Source: Candidatus Eiseniibacteriota bacterium (GTDB lineage: Bacteria; Eisenbacteria; RBG-16-71-46). Taken from it: a stretch of 6,135 nt of DNA. The notes under the pieces are model-generated. The model ran no database searches, was not told where the DNA came from, and saw nothing but the letters and a program-made list of their open reading frames with translations. A program made the position numbers and the translations under genes. The stretch covers positions 1-6,135 of the forward strand of contig JAHFBX010000188.1 in assembly GCA_023249815.1 (NCBI GenBank). Direction: 5' to 3'. Below are positions 1-6,049 of this stretch, piece by piece (position 1 is the stretch's first letter; the number at the start of each line of letters is the position of its first letter).

Positions 1-1033
1 ACCAGCGCACGGCCGCCGGCAGATCTTCAAGCGTCCGCTCGGCCGCCCGGGCTCCCGCCGGCCGCTCGGCGCGCGACTCCTCCCCGCCGTGACCCGTCAA
101 TACCAGCACGCCCGTGGCCTCCACTGCATGGCCGGCGTCCACATCGATCCACTTGTCGCCGACCATGACGGAGTCGGCGAGCGACAGACGCAGGTCCAGG
201 GCGACCTCGCGCAACAGCCGGGCACCCGGTTTGCGGCAATCGCAGCCCGCCTCCGGCGCGTGCGGGCAGTACCGGATCGCGTCCAGCTCGACGTCCTCCG
301 CGCGCAGCACGGTGCGCAGCCGCGCCATGACCTCGTGCACGCGCGTCTCGGGGAAGAGTCCGCGGCCCACACCGGCCTGGTTGGAGATGACCACGACCGG
401 GTGGCCCTGGGCGCGCGCGTCGCGCAGCGCCGCGGCGACGCCGGGAAGCAGTGTGACCTGATCCGGCTCCGCCAGGTGATGGCGCTCCTCGATGAGCGTG
501 CCGTCGCGGTCCACGAACAGCGCGGCGCGGCCCGGGCCTGCGACGCGCCGGGCCAACGCCCGCTCGCACGTGCGCTCGAGGAGTGACGTGTCGGGGTGCG
601 TGCTGGGGGGCCCGGCCTCGCGCACACTGGGCCACAGCGCCAGCCGCTCGCGCTCGCCCTCCGGGACCTGGGCGAGGAACTCCGCGGACTCCTCCTCGGC
701 CACGACGCCGAAGCCGCCCGCCGAGGCGAAGCCCCAGCGCTCGACCGCGCCCCAGCGCAGGTGCTCGGCGGCCTCGAGACCGAGCACGAGTGCTCGCGCC
801 TGCGAGAGCGCCAGCAACGCCAGCGGTCCGCGCGCCCGCGCGCCGCCCACCACCACGTCGCATTCGCGCCGAACGAGTCCTTCCCCGCCCGACTCGCCAC
901 GCTCCGCCAGGCGCGAGCCCGCGGGCGCCCGGCCGGAGCGGAGGAGCAGGTGGCCGCGCTCGGCAAGGCCCGAAATCGCGTGCTCGAGCCGGCTCTCGGG
1001 GCGGACCGAAGCCAGGTCGATCCCGAGCTTCAC
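1..1033 (-). CDS. Fusion protein: unrecognised N-terminal domain + GmhB-type HAD-IIIA phosphatase (3' end cut by window)
   Basis: Reading from a GTG at 1033, 344 codons are visible before the window edge; only a short C-terminal tail should be missing. Residues about 171-340 are a HAD-IIIA phosphatase of the GmhB (D-glycero-D-manno-heptose 1,7-bisphosphate 7-phosphatase) / histidinol-phosphatase group. Motif I is DRDGTL, with nucleophile D175 and acid/base D177. Motif II is SNQ (217-219). The zinc loop is CPHAPEAGCDC, with ligands C256, H258, C264 and C266. K268 follows in CRKP, and motif IV is GDK (292-294) with D297. Known family role: removal of the 7-phosphate in cytoplasmic ADP-heptose synthesis. 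Residues 1-165 are not part of GmhB, which is normally under 200 residues. They begin KLGID, contain SGLAERGHLL and later an EGERERLALWPS stretch, which faintly recall the N-terminal half of a GT-B glycosyltransferase; this is inference. The start is fixed by a strong Shine-Dalgarno and a 4-base GTGA overlap with the upstream heptosyltransferase. HAD assignment is strong; exact substrate is less certain. Confidence 0.88.
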   Translation of the reverse strand, partial: MKLGIDLASVRPESRLEHAISGLAERGHLLLRSGRAPAGSRLAERGESGGEGLVRRECDVVVGGARARGPLALLALSQARALVLGLEAAEHLRWGAVERWGFASAGGFGVVAEEESAEFLAQVPEGERERLALWPSVREAGPPSTHPDTSLLERTCERALARRVAGPGRAALFVDRDGTLIEERHHLAEPDQVTLLPGVAAALRDARAQGHPVVVISNQAGVGRGLFPETRVHEVMARLRTVLRAEDVELDAIRYCPHAPEAGCDCRKPGARLLREVALDLRLSLADSVMVGDKWIDVDAGHAVEATGVLVLTGHGGEESRAERPAGARAAERTLEDLPAAVRW

Positions 1034-2037
1034 CCCGCCTCCTTCACGAGTTGGTCGGTCTCGGACAGCACCCACGCCACGGTGACGGCGTCCAGGCAGC
1101 GCGTGCCAATGCGGCACGTGCGCTGCCAGCACGGCGAGCAGGCGGGAGCGCGGTGAAGCACGCGCACGTGCGGACCTCGCGCCGCGGTCCACGCGCTCGA
1201 CGCCGAGCCATAGATCTGAAGCGTGGGGGCACCCGTCGAGGCCGCAAGGTGCGCGATCCCGGAGTCATTGCAGAGCGCGAGCCGAGCCGAGGCCGCGAGC
1301 GCCACCAGCGTGGGCAGCGGCGTTCGTCCCGCCACCGAGGCCGCGTCCGGACCGATCGCGCGCGCGATCCGCTCGCACGACTCGGCCTCCGCCGCGGTGC
1401 CGCACACGAGTACCCTCAGTCCGCGCTCGACCAATGCCTTGCCCGTGGCCGCGAACCGGTCGGCGAACCATTCGCGAGCCGGGCCGAACGCCGAACGCGG
1501 CGCGAGGAGCGCGTGTCGCTCGCCCGTCGTGACACCCGCCGCGTCCAACACGGCGCGCGCGTCGCGCACGTCCTCGGGTGCCGGCACCAGTACCGGAACC
1601 GGCACGGGCTTCACTCCCAACGTCGCCGCCAGTTCGAGGAACTCGTCGCTGAGGTGACGTTCGCCGCGCGGGCGGCGCGGCAGCGCCTGGGTGAGCAGCG
1701 AGTCCCGGCCTTCGCTCCGGTAGCCCACGCGGGTGATGGCGCCGGAGCGCCACGCGAGCCACGCGCTCGAGAACGACGCCGGGAGCACGAGTGCGACCTC
1801 GGGAGCCCAGGCGCGGATGCGCGCGGTGGCCGCGCGCCTCGCGGCGCCGTCACGTGGCCAGGCCACGCGCTCGTCCGCGCCGCGTTCCGGCGCGAGCAGC
1901 GCTAGCAGCGGCTCCGGCCCGACCGCGAGCAGACGCGCACCGGGCCACGCCGCGCGCAGCGCGTACAGCAGGGGCCGGGCCATGAGCACGTCCCCGAGCC
2001 AGTTCGGAAGCCGCACCAGCACCCGCGCGGGCGCCAC
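1030..2037 (-). CDS. waaF: ADP-heptose:LPS heptosyltransferase (GT9 family, WaaF-like)
   Basis: The 335-residue product is a GT-B glycosyltransferase of family GT9, which transfers L-glycero-D-manno-heptose from ADP-heptose to the LPS inner core at the cytoplasmic face of the inner membrane. Visible hallmarks are the N-terminal LPNWLGD (10-16), the PASFSSAWLAWRSGA segment followed by RVGYR (86-107), APRSAFGPAREW (179-190) matching the family's donor-side PGA-x-x-G-x-x-K/R-x-W motif, the nucleotide-heptose binding CNDSGIAHLAA (256-266), and a C-terminal Cys cluster C300, C303, C308, C314 typical of heptosyltransferase II. Length is normal for WaaF. The GTG start at 2037 puts LPNWLGD ten residues in, as expected; an in-frame GTG at codon 6 is a possible alternative, and the ribosome site is weak (GAG). 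The gene overlaps the phosphatase fusion by 4 bases, consistent with an LPS-core heptose operon. Heptosyltransferase II rather than I or III is inferred from the motif set. Confidence 0.92.
   Translation of the reverse strand: MAPARVLVRLPNWLGDVLMARPLLYALRAAWPGARLLAVGPEPLLALLAPERGADERVAWPRDGAARRAATARIRAWAPEVALVLPASFSSAWLAWRSGAITRVGYRSEGRDSLLTQALPRRPRGERHLSDEFLELAATLGVKPVPVPVLVPAPEDVRDARAVLDAAGVTTGERHALLAPRSAFGPAREWFADRFAATGKALVERGLRVLVCGTAAEAESCERIARAIGPDAASVAGRTPLPTLVALAASARLALCNDSGIAHLAASTGAPTLQIYGSASSAWTAARGPHVRVLHRAPACSPCWQRTCRIGTRCLDAVTVAWVLSETDQLVKEAG
1038..1044 (-). promoter_or_regulatory. Shine-Dalgarno AAGGAGG for the phosphatase fusion gene
   Basis: On the minus strand AAGGAGG lies 4 bases before the GTG at 1033 and is embedded in the last codons (Lys-Glu-Ala) of the heptosyltransferase gene. 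Together with the GTGA stop/start overlap it decides the start of the downstream gene and indicates translational coupling. Confidence 0.8.
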
Positions 2038-2047
2038 GCGGAACTCG

Positions 2048-2103
2048 CTAGGCTCTGTCTGAGGACTCGGCGCGGACGCGGGGAGTTCTCAGACAGAGCC
2101 TAG
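2048..2103. repeat. Near-perfect 21-bp inverted repeat (palindromic element) between proS and the heptosyltransferase gene
   Basis: The left arm 2048-2068 and right arm 2083-2103 are reverse complements with one mismatch (2064 versus 2087). The outer 16 bp, CTAGGCTCTGTCTGAG, match perfectly. The loop is 14 GC-rich bases (2069-2082). Its outer end contains the proS stop codon (TAG, 2102-2100), and it stops 10 bases short of the heptosyltransferase GTG. As RNA from the minus strand it would form a long stable hairpin, but no U-tract follows, so it is not a standard intrinsic terminator. TA dinucleotides at 2049-2050 and 2101-2102 bracket a 50-bp core with 18-bp terminal inverted repeats beginning GGCTCTGT, which would fit a tiny non-autonomous element inserted at a TA. 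The palindrome is plain to see; its origin is inference. Confidence 0.9.
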
Positions 2104-3548
2104 TAGGACCGCGCGAACAGCGCGACGCGATGGCCGGGGCGCTCGATCGCGGAGAATCGTGACGTGTCGCTCGGCATGCAGCGGAGCGTCGCGCCCGTCT
2201 TCTCCTTCACCTCGGCCTCGAACTCCGCCGAGCCGTCCCACGGCGCCACGACGAAGCCGCGCCGCTCCGCCTCGAAGTGAGCGATCACCTCGGCCTTGGA
2301 GTGGGCGATGACCGTATTCGCGGCGCGGAACCCTTCCGCTTGGGCGTAGAGCGAGACCTGGATGTCCGCGAGCAGCGCGGGCAGGCGCTCGGCCAGTGCG
2401 GCGAGCGGAATGGACTCCTTGGCCCGGCTGTCCCGCCGCACGCTCATCACCGCCTGGTTCGCGACGTCCTTCGGCCCCACCTCCAGTCGCACCGGCACGC
2501 CGCGCATCTCGTACTCGTTGTACTTCCAGCCCGGCGAGTACTGGTCGCGGTCGTCCACGTGCAGACGCACGCGGTCGCCGAGCGCCTCGCGCACGCGCTC
2601 CACGAACGCGCGCACGGCGACGCGATCCGCTTCCTTCCGCCAGATCGGCACGATCACCGCCTGCACCGGCGCGACGTTCGGCGGAAGGCGCAGACCTTGG
2701 TCGTCGCCGTGCACCATGACTAACGCGCCGATCAGCCGCGTGGTGACGCCCCACGATGTCTGCCAGACGTACTGGCGCTTGCCCTGCTCGTCCTGGTAGG
2801 TGATGTCGAAGACCTTCGCGAAGTGCTGGCCCAGGTGGTGCGAAGTGCCCGCCTGGAGCGCCTTGCCGTCCTTCATGAGCGCCTCGACCGTGTGGGTCTC
2901 GTGCGCCCCAGCAAAGCGCTCGGCGTCGCTCTTCTGGCCGACGTGCACCGGTATCGCAAGCTCGGTCTCGACGAACTCCCGATACACCTCGAGCATGCGC
3001 AGCACTTCCTCACGCGCCTCGGGTTCGGTGGCGTGCGCGGTGTGCCCCTCCTGCCACAGGAACTCCGTGGTACGCAGGAACGGCCGCGTCACCTTCTCCC
3101 AGCGCATGACGTTGCACCACTGGTTCATGAGCACCGGCAGGTCGCGATAGCTCTCGATCCAGCGCGAGTAGAGGTGGCCGATGATGGCCTCGCTCGTCGG
3201 CCGGATCGCGTAGCGCTCCTCCAGCTTCTCGCTGCCGCCCTGGGTGACCCACGCGCACTCGGGCGCAAAGCCCTCGACGTGATCGGCCTCGAGCTTTAGC
3301 AGCGACTCGGGGATCAGCAGCGGAAAGTAGGCGTTCTGGTGGCCGGTCGCCTTGATGCGGCGGTCGAGCAGCCGCTGGATGTTCTCCCACAGCGCATAGC
3401 CGTACGGTCGGATCACCATGGAACCGCGCACGGGCGTGTAGTCCGCGAGCTGGGCCTTGCGCACCACCTCGAGATACCAGCGGGAGAAATCGTCCGACTG
3501 GTCGGTGAGGTCCTCGACGAACTGCTTCCGCGCTTCCGTGTCGCTCAC
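2100..3548 (-). CDS. proS: Prolyl-tRNA synthetase, short archaeal/eukaryotic-type (class IIa, ProS type 3)
   Basis: The 482-residue enzyme charges tRNA-Pro with proline using ATP, in the cytoplasm. Class II motif 1 lies at about 50-80 (ending AYFPLLIP), the TSE loop in RPTSE (116-120), motif 2 at about 148-172 (FLRTTEFLWQEGHTAH, with R159), and motif 3 at about 264-290 (SWGVTTRLIGA...MVHGDDQGL, with R271). An anticodon-binding domain follows (about 291-400), then the C-terminal domain specific to this ProRS type, ending in ARSY. It lacks the editing insertion of the long E. coli-type enzyme, and its length is normal for type 3. The C-terminal domain keeps GATLRCMP but no second CxxC, so the zinc site found in some relatives seems absent. 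The GTG start is supported by GGAG 6 bases upstream. The stop codon lies inside the palindrome at 2048-2103. Confidence 0.97.
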   Translation of the reverse strand: MSDTEARKQFVEDLTDQSDDFSRWYLEVVRKAQLADYTPVRGSMVIRPYGYALWENIQRLLDRRIKATGHQNAYFPLLIPESLLKLEADHVEGFAPECAWVTQGGSEKLEERYAIRPTSEAIIGHLYSRWIESYRDLPVLMNQWCNVMRWEKVTRPFLRTTEFLWQEGHTAHATEPEAREEVLRMLEVYREFVETELAIPVHVGQKSDAERFAGAHETHTVEALMKDGKALQAGTSHHLGQHFAKVFDITYQDEQGKRQYVWQTSWGVTTRLIGALVMVHGDDQGLRLPPNVAPVQAVIVPIWRKEADRVAVRAFVERVREALGDRVRLHVDDRDQYSPGWKYNEYEMRGVPVRLEVGPKDVANQAVMSVRRDSRAKESIPLAALAERLPALLADIQVSLYAQAEGFRAANTVIAHSKAEVIAHFEAERRGFVVAPWDGSAEFEAEVKEKTGATLRCMPSDTSRFSAIERPGHRVALFARSY

Positions 3549-3554
3549 TCGTCG

Positions 3555-3558
3555 CTCC
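3555..3558 (-). promoter_or_regulatory. Shine-Dalgarno GGAG for proS
   Basis: On the minus strand GGAG is followed by a 6-base spacer and then the GTG at 3548. It supports the non-ATG start of proS. Confidence 0.65.
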
Positions 3559-3576
3559 GGGGGCTGGCTCGGGATG

Positions 3577-3597
3577 GGCGGCGGGCAACCCGCCGCC
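3577..3597. other. Perfect 9-bp GC hairpin upstream of proS
   Basis: GGCGGCGGG (3577-3585) and CCCGCCGCC (3589-3597) pair perfectly around a 3-base loop. It sits 28 bases upstream of the proS start and 64 bases past the peptidase stop. In the minus-strand transcript no run of U follows, so it is either a non-canonical terminator of the peptidase gene or a structure in the proS leader. No T-box features are visible. Confidence 0.6.
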
Positions 3598-3619
3598 GAA
3601 TCGCAAGCCGGGCAGTCTA

Positions 3620-3640
3620 GAGGACTTCGAGTGAAGTCTC
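3620..3640. other. Weak hairpin just past the peptidase stop codon
   Basis: ACTTC (3624-3628) plus G3623 pairs with GAAGTC (3633-3638) around a GAGT loop, and with one bulge the stem extends to the ends of this interval. It begins about 20 bases after the peptidase stop in transcription order. The following minus-strand bases (CTAGACTGCC) contain no U-tract. It is a possible mRNA 3'-end stem; evidence is slight. Confidence 0.35.
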
Positions 3641-3660
3641 CATCCGCGACTGGATTCCGA

Positions 3661-6012
3661 TCAGCGGACGATCGAGAAGCGCAGCACCGTGCCGTCTCGC
3701 TCCGCCATCACGCGCAGCAGGTAGATCCCGGGCTCGAGCGACCCGGCGTCCCAGCGCACGACGTGCGAACCCGCCGTCGCCGCGCCGTCCCACAGCCGCG
3801 CGCGCGCCCGGCCCCTCACGTCGTAGACTACCAGGCTGAGTCGCCCGGTGTGCGGCAACTGGATCGACGTCTCCATCGCGTGCGCGCGCGCGTCGGCGCG
3901 CTGGCTCACGAGCAGGAGCCCGGCCGGCGAGGGCGGCGGCCGATCCACGAACGTCTCGACCAGGACCTGTTCACGCGTCACGCGGCCAAGCCCGTCCAGC
4001 AGCGTCACGGTGAGGTCGAACGCCGTGTCCGCGGCAAACGACTGCGCGAGCCCCTCTCCCAGGTATTCGAGAGGCGAGATCGGTCGGCGCCATTTGCGCT
4101 GCCACTGGACGCGAAGCGGACCCATCCCGGTGGCACGCGCTGCCCACGTCGCGCCGCCGCGCTGCACGAGCCGTCTCGGGCCCACCACCATGACGGAGGG
4201 CGGACGCACGCCCACGAACCGCGTGGTCTCGAGTCGATCGCCCCAAGGGGACTGCAACCCGAGCCGCAACTCGGTGTCCTCCTCGAATGAGGCGGTGAGT
4301 TCGGGACCCGTCCCGAGCTCGTGCCAGTCCTCGCACGGCGCCCCACGGCACCAGGCGCGGGCGCTCCAGTCGTAGCTCTGCTGCGTGCCACAACAGGGCT
4401 CGGCCAGGAACACGCCGGACGTGCCCGGCGACAGGAACGTGGGTCCGGCGATGCGCGCCGGCATCGTGACGGCCCCGCGGATGGCGCGGTTCGCGAGCGC
4501 GGCCACGATCGCGTCGCGGAATCGTGTCGCGTGATGGTCCTCGTCCGCCTGCAGCATGGCGTTCGCGAAGTGGGCCCAGCTCGGCACCGTCGGCAGGTAG
4601 TCGAGCGATTCGAGCACGAGCGAATCGCACGCGCTCCCGATCACGCCGCGCAGGTCCCACACCGCTCCGGACAGGATCATCCCATTCGCCCATGACGAGC
4701 CGATCGGGGCGCCGGCGTACGACAGGCGGTCATAGTTGTTCGCGTTCCATGGATTGGCCGGCTGGTCCACGCGGGTGGCGCCGTTTGGAAACGGCAGGTA
4801 GAGCCATTCGCCGATCGCGGGGTCGCCGGTGTACGCCGCCGCGAGCAGGTCCGCCAGGCCCTCGTGGAGGGCCCCCGCCTCGCGCCGAGTGCCACCCGGC
4901 TCGATCCCCGCGCCATAGAGGAGCGCGTGCGTGAGCTCGTGGTACAGGATGTCGTTCGCCCGGGACGGTTCCCGTGAGAAGCCCACGATCGGCCGGCCGT
5001 AATAGACGAATCGTCCACTCGTCAAGGCGACGTTCGGGTCCAGCGGTGCGTTCACGCGAACGAGCAGCGATTCGGGCGGCCCGGCGTAGCCGAGGTTCCC
5101 GAGGAAGCCGTGAAGGAAACGGTCGCAGTGCCAGTAGGCATTCACCTGGTCGAACCCGCCGGCCGTGGGCGCGTAGCGGTAGTCCCCGTCGGGTCCCAGC
5201 GGCGTGACGAGCGGATAGAGCTGGTCCTCCACCACGAACGCGTGGTTCGTGAGCCCAGGCCCCGCCGTGAGTCGCTCGAGCGGCTCCTCCGCGAGCGGCT
5301 GCCGCGGATCGGTCGGGTACACGAGGCCGACCGCGTGCACGATGCCCTCGTCGAGCGACAGCAGCTCGCCGGTCGTCGCGTCCACCCAGCACGTCGCCGG
5401 GCGCCCGTCCGCGAGCTCCACGCGCACGCGCCACGCGAACCGGTCGGTGCCGCCATCTCGGCGCACCCAGAGATTGGCTTCGGCCGGCGCGCGCGCCAGC
5501 GAGGCGGAGAGCTTGTCGGCGCTCCGCAGCACGGCCTCGTCGCGGCCGATCCTCGGGGCGTCCCGCGGCGAGAGTCCCGGCCGGAAGTTCGAAGCCACCG
5601 CGCGCAGCCGGCCGGTCGTCGAGATGACGAGCCGGGCGTCGCCGCCGTCCACCGGGAGTCCGCGCCACGTCTGGCGCACCAGCACGCGCTGCGCGCGATC
5701 GCGAAGTCGTTCCACGCGCTCCACGACCAGCGCGTCCTCGAGCGTGTCGAGGCCGAACGCGGCGGAACGCTCCAGGAGCCAGCGCATCGCCGCGCCGCCG
5801 GCATCCTGAGTGGCCCTGGCGAGCGGTACGTCGAGTCCGCGCAGCGCTTGGACGGCGTCACTCGCGGGATCGGCGACGAGCGCGATTCCCGCGGGCAACT
5901 CGTCCACGAGACGCTGGACGCCGAGGCGCTCGCCGAGTCCGGCATGGGCGGGCACGGCAATCGACAGCAAGGCGACGGCGGCGAGCTGGGGGATGCCACG
6001 TCGAACGCGCAA
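3661..6012 (-). CDS. Secreted FTP/PepSY-propeptide zinc metallopeptidase (gluzincin, M4/M36-like) with Ig-like repeats and FlgD-like C-terminal tail
   Basis: The 783-residue product starts with a signal peptide (MRVRR, hydrophobic stretch to about 20, likely cut after AHA at 24). A fungalysin/thermolysin-type propeptide follows (FTP about 86-146, from GLDTLEDALVV; PepSY-like about 155-220, ending CWVDATTGELLSL). The catalytic region runs from about 285 (FDQVNAYWHCDRF) to 515. HELTH (358-362) supplies two zinc-binding His and the catalytic Glu, and E384 in LHEGLAD is the third ligand, with D388. The motif ANGMILSGAVWDLR (442-455) aligns with the downstream His region of such peptidases, but the His position appears to be W441. 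Two related Ig-like segments (about 517-603 and 604-691) and a FlgD-like beta-domain (about 697-783, with LSLVVYDVRGRARARL and PGIYLLRV) complete it. Such tails are common on exported proteins of FCB-group bacteria. The TTG start is supported by GGAG 5 bases upstream and by the signal peptide. Substrate is unknown; activity is uncertain given the missing His. Confidence 0.88.
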   Translation of the reverse strand: MRVRRGIPQLAAVALLSIAVPAHAGLGERLGVQRLVDELPAGIALVADPASDAVQALRGLDVPLARATQDAGGAAMRWLLERSAAFGLDTLEDALVVERVERLRDRAQRVLVRQTWRGLPVDGGDARLVISTTGRLRAVASNFRPGLSPRDAPRIGRDEAVLRSADKLSASLARAPAEANLWVRRDGGTDRFAWRVRVELADGRPATCWVDATTGELLSLDEGIVHAVGLVYPTDPRQPLAEEPLERLTAGPGLTNHAFVVEDQLYPLVTPLGPDGDYRYAPTAGGFDQVNAYWHCDRFLHGFLGNLGYAGPPESLLVRVNAPLDPNVALTSGRFVYYGRPIVGFSREPSRANDILYHELTHALLYGAGIEPGGTRREAGALHEGLADLLAAAYTGDPAIGEWLYLPFPNGATRVDQPANPWNANNYDRLSYAGAPIGSSWANGMILSGAVWDLRGVIGSACDSLVLESLDYLPTVPSWAHFANAMLQADEDHHATRFRDAIVAALANRAIRGAVTMPARIAGPTFLSPGTSGVFLAEPCCGTQQSYDWSARAWCRGAPCEDWHELGTGPELTASFEEDTELRLGLQSPWGDRLETTRFVGVRPPSVMVVGPRRLVQRGGATWAARATGMGPLRVQWQRKWRRPISPLEYLGEGLAQSFAADTAFDLTVTLLDGLGRVTREQVLVETFVDRPPPSPAGLLLVSQRADARAHAMETSIQLPHTGRLSLVVYDVRGRARARLWDGAATAGSHVVRWDAGSLEPGIYLLRVMAERDGTVLRFSIVR

Positions 6013-6017
6013 GGGAA

Positions 6018-6021
6018 CTCC
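6018..6021 (-). promoter_or_regulatory. Shine-Dalgarno GGAG deciding the TTG start of the peptidase
   Basis: On the minus strand GGAG is followed by a 5-base spacer and TTG at 6012. No ATG or GTG lies between the upstream gene's stop (6050) and this TTG in the same frame, and the TTG gives a well-formed signal peptide. The 37-base gap upstream leaves little room for a promoter, so the peptidase may be read from the preceding gene's transcript. Confidence 0.6.
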
Positions 6022-6049
6022 GGCGACCCGGTCGGACTCGCCGAGTCTG

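Noticed and set aside
97..966. Two long minus-strand open frames (27-863 and 97-966) in the phosphatase region
   Set aside because: Both are out of frame with the HAD motifs and give Arg/Ser-rich low-complexity products; the true frame starts at GTG 1033 and runs off the window.
583..1905. A 440-residue plus-strand open frame
   Set aside because: It lies antisense to the heptosyltransferase and phosphatase genes, its product is Arg/Ala/Pro-rich with no domain pattern, and the minus-strand reading gives clear conserved motifs. It is a by-product of high GC.
2048..2103. The palindrome as a classical rho-independent terminator
   Set aside because: The stem is strong but no U-run follows on either strand, and the heptosyltransferase start lies only 10 bases beyond it, so it is listed as a repeat instead.
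3549..3660. Promoter for proS in the 112-base gap
   Set aside because: I looked for -35/-10 pairs on the minus strand and found none convincing, although a promoter of unfamiliar consensus could be present.
3457..4290. A 277-residue plus-strand open frame crossing the peptidase/proS gap
   Set aside because: It is antisense to two well-supported genes, has no recognisable domain and spans an intergenic hairpin.
4730..5668. A 312-residue minus-strand open frame inside the peptidase gene
   Set aside because: It is out of frame with the HExxH, FTP and PepSY motifs and has a composition typical of GC-rich shadow frames.
6034..6048. Small GACTC-GCC-GAGTC hairpin between the upstream gene and the peptidase
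   Set aside because: The 5-bp stem is too short to be meaningful in this base composition and has no U-tract.
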